A stretch of 64,000 bases of DNA from CBDAUN01 sp965200645 (GCA_965200645.1 CBDAUN010000002.1:459833-523832); one strand, 5' to 3'. Numbered from the stretch's first letter, positions 9,343-18,976 are shown. Numbers and translations: made by a program. The notes: generated from the sequence alone by a model not told the origin.

Positions 9343-10612
9343 GTTTCATGTTGTCGACACCGACGATTTTGTCGTATAGCAAATAGAGTGCAAGCACCAA
9401 GCCGAGCAGTATCACTCCTAGTGCTGCAGCCAATCCCCAGTTTAAAGAACTCGAGACATGGTATGCGATCAAGTTACTAATAAATGTTCCAGTCGAACCT
9501 CCGACTAGTGCGGGAGTAATGTAATATCCGATTGCCAATATGAACACCAAAATTGCGCCTGCACCGATCCCCGGGACAGTATTTGGTGCATAAATCTTCC
9601 AAAATGCACCAAACGGATGCGCTCCCAATGAAACAGCTGCCCGCATGTAACTCGGTGGAATCGTTTTCATCACGCTGTAGAGTGGCAAAACCATAAATGG
9701 CAAGAGAATATGAGTCATCGCAATTACGGTTCCAGTCGTGTTGTGAATCATCTCCAGGCGGTTTTCGGTGTGAATTAAGTGCAGGGCAACCAGAAAGTCG
9801 TTAATTACTCCCTGGCTTTGAAGCAGTGCTATCCACGATGTTGTCCTAACCAATAGTGATGTCCAAAATGGTAGCAACACTAGCATCAGCAGCAAATTGC
9901 CTGTGCGTACAGGAAGTGTCGCCAGCAAATATGCAATCGGGTATCCAAGGACTAATGTAAGCAAAGTAATTAAACCGCTTAAATACAGGGTTTTTATGAA
10001 CAGTTTGATGTAAATTCTGTTTTCTTCTTCCTGCCAAGTAACGTCTCCGGCAGGATTGACTTGTAAGTCCAGCGCCGCCAAAAAGTATCCAGCAGTAAAA
10101 TTAGGACTGAAGGTCTTGATCAGTTGCCAAGTTTCAAGTTGTCCCCAGCGCTTATCGACCTCAATCGCCGCTTCTTTATAGGGACCTTGTTCAATTCTTG
10201 GGATTCTTCGCTGAGATTTTCGAAACAAACTGGACATACCAGCGCGTTCGTAGTTCAATCTCTTTCCGACGCGTGTAATTACCTTTTCTTTAGCGCCTTC
10301 TTTGATATCCAGCACCAGAGCTTCATAAACGTTTTCATCAGGAAGAGTTCCCGCTGTGGCGTCCCACTGTTCCAACTGCTTCACAGTTCGAGACAGGTGT
10401 TGCGAGACGAGAGGATCTTCAATTCCCCGCCAAAGCATGTCCCCGATTGGAAGCATGAAAGTAATGGCAATGAATACGAATAGTGGAGCAACCAACATCA
10501 AAGCTCTCATTTTTTCACGCCTTAGAGCGCGAGCTAAAGATACTTTAAGTGGAGTGCCGTCTACTGTAGTCAGCAAATTACTTGACTGAGTGTTGTCTCC
10601 GACTGCTGCCAT
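9335..10612 (-). CDS. PotB-like ABC transporter permease with long periplasmic insert
   Basis: A 425-residue permease, about 130 residues longer than a typical PotB. The extra length is a hydrophilic region of roughly 150 residues between the first membrane segment (about residues 35-60) and the second (about 205). It is rich in Lys, Arg and Glu and probably periplasmic. The remaining five segments and the EAA loop (AAVSLGAHPFGAFWKIYAP) are canonical. It is cotranscribed with the binding protein upstream, from which it is separated by a hairpin, and overlaps the PotC-like gene. Confidence 0.87.
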   Translation of the reverse strand: MAAVGDNTQSSNLLTTVDGTPLKVSLARALRREKMRALMLVAPLFVFIAITFMLPIGDMLWRGIEDPLVSQHLSRTVKQLEQWDATAGTLPDENVYEALVLDIKEGAKEKVITRVGKRLNYERAGMSSLFRKSQRRIPRIEQGPYKEAAIEVDKRWGQLETWQLIKTFSPNFTAGYFLAALDLQVNPAGDVTWQEEENRIYIKLFIKTLYLSGLITLLTLVLGYPIAYLLATLPVRTGNLLLMLVLLPFWTSLLVRTTSWIALLQSQGVINDFLVALHLIHTENRLEMIHNTTGTVIAMTHILLPFMVLPLYSVMKTIPPSYMRAAVSLGAHPFGAFWKIYAPNTVPGIGAGAILVFILAIGYYITPALVGGSTGTFISNLIAYHVSSSLNWGLAAALGVILLGLVLALYLLYDKIVGVDNMKLG

Positions 10613-10659
10613 TTTGAAACTTTAATGTTAAATAATAAGGGTTTGGCTTTATGTTAGGC

Positions 10660-10689
10660 AATGCGGGATGCAATTTTTCATCCCGCATT
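10660..10689 (-). terminator. Intercistronic hairpin after the substrate-binding-protein gene
   Basis: AATGCGGGATG and CATCCCGCATT form a perfect 11-base stem with an 8-base loop, located 16 bases beyond the binding-protein stop and before the permease gene. There is no strong U-tract after the stem. It more likely stabilises the upstream mRNA or attenuates transcription than fully terminates, giving more binding protein than permease. Confidence 0.7.
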
Positions 10690-10705
10690 AATTCAAACTA
10701 GGCGA

Positions 10706-11803
10706 TTAGCCTTGGACCCAAGCGTTAAATCTTTCGTTCAAGTCGTCTTGGTTGTCAGCCCACCACTCATAGTTGAATAGAATAGTCTTTGCAGCATTTT
10801 CAGGATGGGTTGGCATATGAGGTCCCATGTCGATACCCAAAGTATGATGTTTTCCAACAAGGGGTGCAGAGGACTTACGAGCAGGACCGTAAGAGATGTA
10901 CTTGGCCTGATCGGCTAGGCGCTGTGAATCGGTCGCGAAATTCAAATACTTCAACACGGCATCTTGATGTGGACCATTCTTAGGAACCACCCAACCGGCA
11001 AGGTCAAAGACTTGCCATTCCCAAAGCATCGAAATTGGTTGTTTTTCCTCTTCAATTGCGGAAAACAGTCGTCCGTTGTAGCCGGAAGCAATCACGACTT
11101 CGCCGTCTGCAAGCAACTGAGGAGGCTGCGCGCCTCTCGTCCACCAAACAATATCGTCTTTGATGTTGCCGAGTCTGGCAAAAGCTCGGTCTACGCCTTC
11201 CGGTGTGTCGAGAACATCATAGATATCATCTGCAGCGACGCCGTCGGCAATCAATGCCCACTCAAGATTATTGATGGGCTTCTTTTCCAAAGAGCGCTTG
11301 CCAGGAATCAGTCCTGTATCAAAAACATCAGCAATTCCGCTGGGAGCCTGGCTGACCATATCGTGACGATAGGCAAATGTAGTGGAATATACGATTTGAG
11401 GAACAAGACACGGAGATACAATCAAAGCTCCGAAGTCTTCCGATGCTGGGGTGCCGTCTGGCGCGGGAGCGAGAACTGCGTCATGGTCGATTTCTTCAGC
11501 CAAGCCTTCGTCACACAGTGTGATGGCGTCGGCAGCAATAACATCCAGCAAAGCCCAGGTGACGTTTCCTACTTCTGCCTGTGCGCGCAGTTTTGCCACG
11601 CCTTCCGATGCTGAATCGTCATTAACGATAGTTATATCTGGATTTGCAGCCATGTAAGGTTCGTGATAAGCATTTTGTTGACTTGCAGTATAGGCACCAC
11701 CCCATGAAACTACTACGAGTTCTTGTGCGTGTACTGCGGTGATTCCAACTAAACCAACCAGCGTAGCACTTGCGCCAACAGCCAGGTTCTTTATTAATTT
11801 CAT
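10706..11803 (-). CDS. PotD-like ABC transporter periplasmic substrate-binding protein
   Basis: A 365-residue extracellular solute-binding protein. The ATG at 11803 is chosen over one 33 bases upstream because it is preceded by a strong AGGAGG and is followed immediately by a signal peptide (MKLIKNLAVGASATLVG, ending at AVHA-QELVV). The mature start LVVVSWGGAYTASQQ is typical of PotD/PotF-like proteins for polyamines, opines and related cations. First gene of the operon with the two permeases downstream. Substrate not determinable from sequence. Confidence 0.88.
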   Translation of the reverse strand: MKLIKNLAVGASATLVGLVGITAVHAQELVVVSWGGAYTASQQNAYHEPYMAANPDITIVNDDSASEGVAKLRAQAEVGNVTWALLDVIAADAITLCDEGLAEEIDHDAVLAPAPDGTPASEDFGALIVSPCLVPQIVYSTTFAYRHDMVSQAPSGIADVFDTGLIPGKRSLEKKPINNLEWALIADGVAADDIYDVLDTPEGVDRAFARLGNIKDDIVWWTRGAQPPQLLADGEVVIASGYNGRLFSAIEEEKQPISMLWEWQVFDLAGWVVPKNGPHQDAVLKYLNFATDSQRLADQAKYISYGPARKSSAPLVGKHHTLGIDMGPHMPTHPENAAKTILFNYEWWADNQDDLNERFNAWVQG

Positions 11804-12313
11804 TGCACTTCCTCCTAGGAGATTTGAAACAATCATTAACTTACATGAAGTTTCGTTACATAAAATTCCATTAAGTTTACATCAATTAATTTAATAGATA
11901 TGAAAATAATTCCTATTAATGTTAAGTTTTTCTGTTTCGTAGTGACTCAAATGTTACAAGATTCTTAGGATTTTATAATACGATACTTGTGAATCGAATT
12001 CACTGAAAAACTTTGATTTGGGTATTTTATGGTCAAAACTACTACGTTTTGATCAACTGAAATTCCAAAGCCAATTGGCACTGTATAACTGTTCAAACCT
12101 GGTTATTCAACACTATAGTTTATGCGCCAATAAGGAAATGTTGTTTGGCATCAGAGCAGCAAAATCGCAACTTCAATAAGTTTATTTAACTCACCCATGC
12201 GATTACTAACGTGGTTCACTGGATATCGATTGACTGTAGTTTACCGACAATTTGCTTATGACCATGAAATGTCCTCTTGATGTATTTTTTAAGTCAATAT
12301 GCGGGAACTAATC
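11804..12313. other. Non-coding region upstream of the PotD-like gene
   Basis: About 510 AT-rich bases between the PotD-like start and the end of tctA. It contains the promoter of the ABC operon. I see no coding remnant, RNA gene or convincing long inverted repeat in it. Confidence 0.5.
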
Positions 12314-13834
12314 TCAGTCACCCTCTGCAACACCACTCGCCCGAATTCGTGCCCGCCTCGCACGGTAACCTGGCAGCACCACCAATAGTGCTGCTAAAAC
12401 TAGCAAACCAAAAGTCATGGGACGTTCCAAGATGAAGTTGATGCCACCATAAAGTTGCATGGAACGGGCGAAGTTGTCTTCAAGCATGCCGCCTAATATA
12501 AATCCTATCAACAGAGGAGCCAACGGATAGTCCGCAAAACGAAAAGCGGTAGCTACAACTCCCAAACCTACCAAAATGAGTAATTCGGTTGCGTTGTTTT
12601 GACCAATGTATGCCCCCATCAAAGTAAAGAACAGTATGAACGGAATCAGGTAATTGCGTGGTACTGCCAAAACTTTGGCGATGTACGGAATGAGTGGCAG
12701 GTTTAAGGCCAGCAATATCACATTACCGATATACATCGAAATGATGACAGACCAAAATATTTCAGGTTGATCTCCCATCAATCGAGGCCCTGGTGCAACA
12801 TTGAGTGCGATCAGTGCTCCAAGAAGAATCGCGGTGGTACCAGAACCGGGGATTCCGAGAGTGAGTAGTGGCACGAAGGATCCGGTACAGGCTGCATTGT
12901 TGGCGGACTCAGGTGCCGCCAAACCTTTAACAGAACCTTGACCAAATTCTGCCTGATCCTTACCCTTTGCGATGTTACGTTCCACAGCATAGCCAAGAAA
13001 AGATGCAATCGTGGCTCCTGCACCCGGCAGAACACCGATAAAGAATCCCTGTATGGACTGACGGCCGATTACCGGCGCAATTTTTTTGGCTTCCTTTTTG
13101 GAAATTCTCAACCCTGTTATTTGACCGGAACTCCCTTGTTCGGTTTTGGATCGACCTGGGTCTAAAATGAGATAGATAGCCTCCGGCAGGGCAAACATGG
13201 CCATTGCAAGAGTAATGAAACTAAAGCCTGTCTGCAGATCCATCAACCCCATGGTGAACCGAGGAAGGTTGAACAGCACTCCCTCTCCAACGGTGGCCAT
13301 TACAAGTCCGGTGATGGTCATCAAAATGGCTTTACCTACCTGACCGGTACCAGCAAACGCGGCAATTGCTGATAGCCCTACCACCATCAAAGCAAAATAT
13401 TCAGCAGAATGAAACAGCAATGCTACGGATACCAGAATCGGCGCAAACACCATCAGTAGAAGTGCTCCAAGCGTGCCGCCTGTAAATGAAGCTATGGCGG
13501 CTACCGTGAGAGCCTTGCCTGCCATCCCCTGACGTGCCAGCGGGTAGCCATCAAAACTAGTTGCAACTGTAGAAGCCACACCAGGTGCGTTGATTAGTAT
13601 AGAAGAGGTGGATCCTCCAAAGATTGCACCATAGTAGACCCCAGCCAACAGAATTATTGCAGCGGAAGGATCACCGATACTGATAGCTACTGGAATCATG
13701 ATGGCAATGATGGACATTGGACCGAGCCCTGGCAGCATTCCAATAAACGTACCGATCAGGCAACCACCAGCGACCATGAGCAAGTTGATCGGGGTTAATG
13801 CGGTACTGAGTCCGATTAAAATACCTTCAATCAT
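12314..13834 (-). CDS. tctA: Tripartite tricarboxylate transporter large permease TctA
   Basis: A 506-residue, very hydrophobic membrane protein of the TctA family, the usual length. The N-terminal signature GTFIGMLPGLGPMSIIAIM, with the repeated GxLPGxGA-type motif (GVLPGAGATIASFLGYA) in the second half, is characteristic of the two homologous halves. It forms the large membrane subunit of a TTT importer that uses a sodium or proton gradient to take up citrate-like or other carboxylates. It is the last gene of the tctC-tctB-tctA operon, 13 bases after tctB. Confidence 0.93.
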   Translation of the reverse strand: MIEGILIGLSTALTPINLLMVAGGCLIGTFIGMLPGLGPMSIIAIMIPVAISIGDPSAAIILLAGVYYGAIFGGSTSSILINAPGVASTVATSFDGYPLARQGMAGKALTVAAIASFTGGTLGALLLMVFAPILVSVALLFHSAEYFALMVVGLSAIAAFAGTGQVGKAILMTITGLVMATVGEGVLFNLPRFTMGLMDLQTGFSFITLAMAMFALPEAIYLILDPGRSKTEQGSSGQITGLRISKKEAKKIAPVIGRQSIQGFFIGVLPGAGATIASFLGYAVERNIAKGKDQAEFGQGSVKGLAAPESANNAACTGSFVPLLTLGIPGSGTTAILLGALIALNVAPGPRLMGDQPEIFWSVIISMYIGNVILLALNLPLIPYIAKVLAVPRNYLIPFILFFTLMGAYIGQNNATELLILVGLGVVATAFRFADYPLAPLLIGFILGGMLEDNFARSMQLYGGINFILERPMTFGLLVLAALLVVLPGYRARRARIRASGVAEGD

Positions 13835-13847
13835 GTACCACTCAACC

Positions 13848-14333
13848 TCAACCCAAAATATAGGGCAGTGGTCTTAGAAAGATCCCCAACAGTTCTTGTA
13901 CTAAATACCAAACACCAACACTGGTTGCGATTACCACCGGAATCAGAACAACCCAGCGGCGCTCTCCCAACACCGCTGCAGAAATAATCAAAAACAGACT
14001 ACTGGAAATAATGAAGCCCAGAGGACGGAGCAGTAGCGCATAGGCAATCATGAGTAACATTAGAATAACTGCCTGGCCAAGACGATAGTTCAATAAACGG
14101 CGATAGTCGATTTCCGGTTCCTTATCCGTAGCGACGGTTTTCTCCAAGCCGGTCAGAATATACAGGGACACTAAAATCCCCGATACTGACAGAATCTTGG
14201 GAAAAGTACTGGGCCAAACGGGATTACGTTGCATGAAGGGAGGGAGACTGGCATCCATAGTAAAGAATGCGGTGTATCCGTATACCGCAAACAGCAACAA
14301 CAAGACCAGTGCAATCCAGCGATCAAGTGCCAT
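13848..14333 (-). CDS. tctB: Tripartite tricarboxylate transporter small membrane protein TctB
   Basis: A 161-residue protein with four hydrophobic segments, matching the TctB family in size and layout: a first segment near the N-terminus, then a periplasmic loop with MQRNPVWPSTFPKIL, then three further segments. It is the small membrane subunit of the transporter. It lies between tctC, separated by a hairpin, and tctA. Confidence 0.87.
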   Translation of the reverse strand: MALDRWIALVLLLLFAVYGYTAFFTMDASLPPFMQRNPVWPSTFPKILSVSGILVSLYILTGLEKTVATDKEPEIDYRRLLNYRLGQAVILMLLMIAYALLLRPLGFIISSSLFLIISAAVLGERRWVVLIPVVIATSVGVWYLVQELLGIFLRPLPYILG

Positions 14334-14358
14334 GTTTATTACTACAACTGCATCGCAA

Positions 14359-14382
14359 AAGGGCTCGGTAATCCGAGCCCTT
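14359..14382 (-). terminator. Hairpin between tctC and tctB
   Basis: AAGGGCTCGG and CCGAGCCCTT form a perfect 10-base stem around a 4-base loop, directly after the tctC stop. On the minus strand the stem is followed by TTTTGC, as in an intrinsic terminator. Partial read-through would give more binding protein than permease. Confidence 0.78.
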
Positions 14383-14394
14383 GATCAGCTGAGT

Positions 14395-15378
14395 TTATAG
14401 AAAACCGAGTTTTCTCATCAAATCTCCGATGACCTGCTCTTGGTTTTCTAAGAATGTCTGAAAATCACTACCTGGATTATGGATATTGACCCAACCATTA
14501 CGGGATCTAACTGCTTCCCATTCAGATGTTTCATACATTTTAGCCAGCACACCCTGATAAGCAGCCAGCAGCTCGGCAGGTAAACCGGGTGCTGCAAAAA
14601 ATCCTCGCCAGTTAACGAAGGTACTGTCAATTCCCTGTTCCTTTAGGGTAGGAGCATCTGGTGCGGCATCAACTCGCTCATCTGAAGTCACCCCAAGAAT
14701 ACGTACCTCGCCGGCATTGGCGAGTTCTACTGCTTCAGAAAACCCAGTGGACAGAGCAGCAATTTCACCGGACAGAAGTCCCGCCATGGCTTTGCCACCG
14801 GCGTCATATGGAATGTAGTTCAAACTAATCGGATCACCGCCACCAGCTTCCAGAATCATCGCCGCTACCAGATGGTCCATACTGCCGGGTACCGAACCTC
14901 CACCTACGGAGACTCCAGAAGGATCTGCTTTTTGAGCAGATATTAAATCTGCGGCTGTGCTGTGGGGACTGTCCTTTGGTACCACTAAGGCGGCGTAGTC
15001 ACCAATGGTTCCGGCAACGAGTGTGAGGTCACGGAAGTTATGGGGGAATACACCAGTAAGGGAGCGGATGACGATAGGGGTGGAATTCACCATCAAGGTT
15101 CCGTGTTGGCTTTCAGCATTTTCGATCAAAAATCCAATCGCTTTACCGCCGCCGCCACCTGACATGTTCTCGTACGTGGCTGAATCGATGAGACCTGCTT
15201 TAGTTAAGGCCTCACCGGTGCCTCGGGCTGTTCCGTCCCAGCCACCGCCGGCGCCACCAGGAATTAGAAAGTGAATGCTGTCGACTTCAGCAGCCTGAAT
15301 AACAGACCATGGCAAAGCCAAAACAAGGCTAGCCGCTGCGCGTAGCAATACTCGACGAAGTTGAACTTTAAACTGCAT
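14395..15378 (-). CDS. tctC: Tripartite tricarboxylate transporter substrate-binding protein TctC
   Basis: A 327-residue periplasmic binding protein. The ATG at 15378 is chosen because it begins a good signal peptide (MQFKVQLRRVLLRAAASLVL, cleaved near VIQAAEV) and has GGAG upstream. A longer open frame to 15597 lacks family resemblance. The mature protein opens with HFLIPGGAGGGWDGTARG, the characteristic TctC/Bug N-terminal pocket. Bug proteins bind carboxylates, amino acids or nicotinate-type ligands. First gene of the operon; the ligand is unknown. Confidence 0.9.
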   Translation of the reverse strand: MQFKVQLRRVLLRAAASLVLALPWSVIQAAEVDSIHFLIPGGAGGGWDGTARGTGEALTKAGLIDSATYENMSGGGGGKAIGFLIENAESQHGTLMVNSTPIVIRSLTGVFPHNFRDLTLVAGTIGDYAALVVPKDSPHSTAADLISAQKADPSGVSVGGGSVPGSMDHLVAAMILEAGGGDPISLNYIPYDAGGKAMAGLLSGEIAALSTGFSEAVELANAGEVRILGVTSDERVDAAPDAPTLKEQGIDSTFVNWRGFFAAPGLPAELLAAYQGVLAKMYETSEWEAVRSRNGWVNIHNPGSDFQTFLENQEQVIGDLMRKLGFL

Positions 15379-15639
15379 GAGATAATTTCTCCAATAATTT
15401 GGTTTGATGATTTGTGCGAAGAAAAACCCGCTAATAGAGGTGCAAATACCTAATTGTATTGTTTGCACAAGACTCTGTTCAAAAATTTGCGTGTACGGTG
15501 AAAAATACCTATCGTTATCACTGCAAAACAACGAAGTATAAGTCCCAAGAGCCACCCATCGTATTCGTTTTGACTGGTGCAGTTTTAAAAAATTCACTGT
15601 AGCTCAGCAGGTTAAGGCATTGAAAGTACTGAGCGAAGA

Positions 15640-16000
15640 CTACAGTGGTACGCAGTCGGTTGTGGTAATGGAAAGTCGGGCCGGTCACCAGCGCCAATGT
15701 CCGCATTGGTGCACACCAGAGATTCCTAGCACGGGATCAGCCGTGGTCGGCAACGCTACCGTTGCGACATGGGTTGCGGCCGTGCCTTCAATGCGGTGTC
15801 AAACAGTTCCCTGTCGGAACTGCACCAGAAAGACAGATGGCTAATGTTTGCCACCTCGCAGGCGCGTTTGTAGACGTTGCGAGAGGCCGCTCAGAATTAT
15901 GGAATCTCGCTGGACACCACCGTTTTTTGACCATGCGACAACCAGCCACTGCTGCCACGAACGCTCATTTCCGCGTAGGTTTTCGAAGCGCACCAAGGTT
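15640..16000 (+). pseudogene. Relic of an IS1595-like transposase (N-terminal part)
   Basis: In broken frames the sequence retains parts of a zinc-ribbon transposase N-terminus: a GHQRQCPHWC piece, then GISRGRQRYRCDMGCGRAF in the next frame. These are followed by a region with LSELHQKDRWLMFATSQ and, after a stop, TLREAAQNYGISLDTTVF. This order (zinc ribbon, GRAFNA-type motif, RW motif, helix-turn-helix) is typical of IS1595-family transposases. The catalytic DDE domain is absent and no terminal repeats were found. It lies in the decayed stretch between tctC and the dctM relic. Confidence 0.6.
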
Positions 16001-16088
16001 TTGGTCAACTCGGTCTGTGCGTTGAACTCCCTTTTGGTGCCGGTGATAATCGCATCTTGAGTGATCTGACTGATTTGTTTCTTTCAGT

Positions 16089-16990
16089 CTATCTAAGTGC
16101 AAATAGCGACAGTTGCGGAATGAACGCAATCAGAAGCACGACTACGAGCATCACGAAAACATAAGTGTACTGCATGAGCGGAAATGCGCAGGATGTCGGT
16201 TCCAGTCAGCCCAGAGACTACGAACAGGTTCAGTCCCAGTGGCGGTGTAATAAATCCGACACCGATGGCCGTGACCATCATGATGCAAAACTGCACCTCG
16301 TCCATGCCGAGGTCCTGCGCTAGCGGTAGCAAAATCGGTGACAAGATCACGACATTGGGAGTAGCTTCCATGAAACATCCGGCAATCATCAAAATACCAA
16401 TCATCATCAGGATAATGATTACAGGATCCTCAGTCATAAATTTGACGCCCGAAATTACACCTTGTGGCACGTTAAGAATTGCCAGTGTCTGCGCCAACGG
16501 CAACGACATGACGATGATCGGCAAGATGATTCCACAGACCTTGGCTGAGCTTTCCAGCATTGGTGGAATATCACGAATGCGAAATTTTCTGCATAAAACC
16601 GATGGTTGACGTTGACACCACTGCCACTGCAGCAGCCTGAGTTGGCGTGAATAGTCCGCTATAGATGCCGCCAAGAATAATAATCGGCACCATCAGCGCA
16701 TAACGCCCAGCAATGACGGAACGCACCCAGCGCGTCCACGAGAATTCGTACCCCGCCGACTCGTAACCCTGAATACGATTCATGATCATATTGGTAATCA
16801 TGATCGAAACCAATACCAGAACTCCTGGTACCGCGGCACCGATGAACAGGGATGAAGTTGGAATACCAAGAATTAGCCCAAACACAATATAGACAATTGA
16901 GGGTGGAATCAGAATGCCGGTGCAGGCGCCGGATGCTACCAGCGCACATGCATATGGCATCGGATAACCCAACTGGCGTAGCCGATAACT
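16089..16990 (-). pseudogene. dctM: TRAP transporter large permease DctM, frameshifted and 5'-truncated
   Basis: The fragment covers roughly the C-terminal two-thirds of a DctM-type permease, normally about 425 residues. The segment GYPMPYACALVASG with GILIPPSIVYIVFGLIL is followed by TPTQAAAVAVVSTSTIGF. The frame is then lost near 16590 and resumes as RKFRIRDIPPMLESSAKV. A second frameshift near 16170 precedes the true C-terminus, FIPQLSLFALR. At least two frameshifts plus loss of the 5' third, where an IS1634-like relic abuts, make it non-functional. No dctP or dctQ remains. Confidence 0.82.
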
Positions 16991-17004
16991 TCAAGTATTG
17001 AACA

Positions 17005-17190
17005 AGATAGAACGCCAGATAAGGCCGAATCCGAAGATCATGTTGGTGGGTGAGAAAACTCCGTTCAATGGTGCAGAGCTGCTGACATCGGCGCAACCGG
17101 TCGGCCGCGCTCAGGTCGTCATTGCCATGAGCAACTATGGTATGCAGGCCGTCCCACTGAGTTGCCATAGCCAGTTTGCGCTTCAACCTG
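17005..17190 (-). pseudogene. Relic of an IS1634-like transposase (C-terminal part)
   Basis: About 60 residues resemble the conserved C-terminal block of IS1634-family transposases. A WDGLH motif follows KRKLAMAT. Then come DLSAADRLRRCQQL, TIERSF and HDLRIRP, matching the usual pattern of a Trp-Asp-Gly, a Leu-Trp-x-Ile-Glu-x-Phe-Arg and a HDLxxRP element. The rest of the transposase is missing. It sits directly against the truncated 5' side of the dctM relic, suggesting that insertion and deletion removed the start of that gene. Confidence 0.55.
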
Positions 17191-17292
17191 GCCAGTCAAG
17201 ACGAATTCGATGGCTAGCCTAGGGGACTTAAACCTGGTTGTTTTGCAATGATAATGATAGCTACTACTTCACCTTACCCGCAATTATGAACA

Positions 17293-17297
17293 GAGCC
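17293..17297. repeat. 5-bp target-site duplication, left copy (GAGCC)
   Basis: GAGCC directly precedes the left end of the 17298-19164 insertion sequence and is repeated directly after its right end at 19165-19169. Confidence 0.7.
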
Positions 17298-17521
17298 GAG
17301 AGTTTCCCGTTTGAAGTCATTCTACGACTTTAAAAGTCGATATTTTGCCTAACCAGAGCTAAATTAGAAGGCATATCGGCGAGTCATTCGTGCGATTTGC
17401 GTGAACATTGGCGAATCCGGCGCTGATGGGTCGCCGAACAGCGCCAGTGGGCGATAATGTGCAGAAAAAGTACACGCCTGGCGGTGCCGCTCCTTTCGGG
17501 CGGCGTCAGTGATTGGGCCGG

Positions 17522-18901
17522 TTAGCGCGTCAGGCCGCCGCCCGTACTAACGAGCGCATTCGTGCCGGTTGATGAGCACGAATCGCTGATCGCCAGTGCT
17601 TGCATGGTCAGTAGTGAAAGATCCACTGCCAGCTGCATGGCGCCGAGTCCTCTGATATAGTGATGATGCAGGTTGAAGTCTCGAGCCGAGCGGGCATTGA
17701 TACGCTCAAGCGCATTGCGTGCGGAGTACAGTCGTTTCCACTTATAGGTGTTACGTGGCAAGGTGCCAATGGTACGAAGATTGTTCTCATCAAACTTCAC
17801 GCGTACCACTCGACAGCGCGAATTCGGGGTACCGGCATCTTGGTAGCATTGGTCACGGCCGAGACATTCGAACCCGTAGTGAGCGGCTGGACAGTGGTAC
17901 TTGAGAGTTTGACGTGTCTTTTCGACACCGTGATAGGCCATCTGGCGAATTTGGCCGGTCTGTGGACAACGACAAGAGACTATTCCACGTTCGTCATAGA
18001 TGAGGTGGTCGATGACATCGGCGTTGAGCGCCCGGGTCGGGTGTACTTCGCCTGGCAGGGCTGGGTCTTGCCACATTCGGCGGGTCTCGATTACTGCGGT
18101 GCCACCACTGCGGTGAATCATACGTCGAAGCGGGTTGTCGTCCAGGCCACGGTCGGCGACGAAGGTCTGACAGCGTGCCCCTGCAGGGCTGTTCAAGTAC
18201 TGCTCGACGAGTGCTTTACTGTGACGATGTTCACTTTCATTGGCGGGACGGGTGGTCCAGTTGATTGGAATTTCATAGCGTACGTCAGCTAACAAGTGTG
18301 TCTTGTAGCCGAACCAGCGTTTAGTAATCTTTTGTTCACGTCCAGTGTGGTCGGTACTGAAGTACGAGTGGCATCCCCAGGCGGCGTCCGGGTCTGATGG
18401 CTGGCCGGTGCGGGCCGTACGACGTCCAGTCGAATGCGAACGAAGGGCTTTGCCGTCGAAGCCCACATCAGCACCAAAGTCCGGCAGTAGTTCTACCAGT
18501 TCGTCGGTCAGCCGCTGCTGCATCTGGCTTAAACCGGCAGCGTCGCGTTCGACTTCGAGCACCACCGCGATAAAGCGGCTAAACGCACTTTTTGATGGCA
18601 CCCGGTAGTCGATGTCGTTGTACCCATCGCCGTAATGCTCAAACCCACAGGCGCGCATCAACGATGGATTGCGCTTTAACTCTCGGCGCAGGGACTCGAT
18701 TGAAGAATGCGGGTAGACGCTGCGCGCGATCAATGCGGTGAGCATCGCCTTGGCGGGCCATTCGCAGCGCGTGCCTCGGCGCCGCAGGTTGATCTCATGG
18801 ACGAGGTCGTCAAGTTCCATGGTTTCGACCACCGTGGTTAAACGGGTCAGGTCACTGTACTCATCGAACATGTGCCAGGAAAACAGAGTATTATTGATCA
18901 T
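17522..18901 (-). CDS. DDE transposase (IS4/IS5-superfamily type)
   Basis: A 459-residue intact transposase. The N-terminal region (LRRRGTRCEWPAKAMLTAL, SIESLRRELKRNP) resembles the DUF772 domain found in IS5 and IS1182 relatives. Catalytic residues are plausibly Asp in VGFDGKALRSHS, Asp in FVADRGLDDNPL and Glu in SARNALERINARSARDF, giving a DDE triad with the usual ERxxxR C-terminal context. I cannot place it confidently in a named IS family. A decayed homologue is at 53327-54695 and fragments lie at 51418-52207. Confidence 0.87.
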   Translation of the reverse strand: MINNTLFSWHMFDEYSDLTRLTTVVETMELDDLVHEINLRRRGTRCEWPAKAMLTALIARSVYPHSSIESLRRELKRNPSLMRACGFEHYGDGYNDIDYRVPSKSAFSRFIAVVLEVERDAAGLSQMQQRLTDELVELLPDFGADVGFDGKALRSHSTGRRTARTGQPSDPDAAWGCHSYFSTDHTGREQKITKRWFGYKTHLLADVRYEIPINWTTRPANESEHRHSKALVEQYLNSPAGARCQTFVADRGLDDNPLRRMIHRSGGTAVIETRRMWQDPALPGEVHPTRALNADVIDHLIYDERGIVSCRCPQTGQIRQMAYHGVEKTRQTLKYHCPAAHYGFECLGRDQCYQDAGTPNSRCRVVRVKFDENNLRTIGTLPRNTYKWKRLYSARNALERINARSARDFNLHHHYIRGLGAMQLAVDLSLLTMQALAISDSCSSTGTNALVSTGGGLTR

Positions 18902-18931
18902 TGCCGCACCTGATGGGTTGTTATTAGTTTA

Positions 18932-18976
18932 TTCGAGTATCTATGATACTCGAAAAGCCCTGAGGATGCGGCTTTT
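18932..18976. promoter_or_regulatory. Palindrome and terminator-like hairpin upstream of the IS transposase
   Basis: TTCGAGTATC and GATACTCGAA form a perfect inverted repeat around three bases (18932-18954). Overlapping it, AAAAGCC and GGCTTTT form a second stem (18953-18976) which, read toward the transposase, ends in a T tract. The second hairpin could block transcription entering from outside, a known protective strategy in insertion sequences. The palindrome is intact in the 51.5-kb fragment but degraded in the 53-kb copy. Confidence 0.6.

Noticed and set aside
14395..15597. tctC read from an upstream start, giving a 400-residue protein
   Set aside because: The additional 73 residues show no family resemblance and would bury the signal peptide; the ATG at 15378 has a ribosome site and a normal signal sequence.
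15596..15670. A GTAGCTCAGCAGGTTAAGG stretch resembling the 5' part of a tRNA gene
   Set aside because: No matching acceptor stem, anticodon arm or T-arm (no GGTTCGAATCC-like sequence) follows, and it lies next to the IS1595-like relic.
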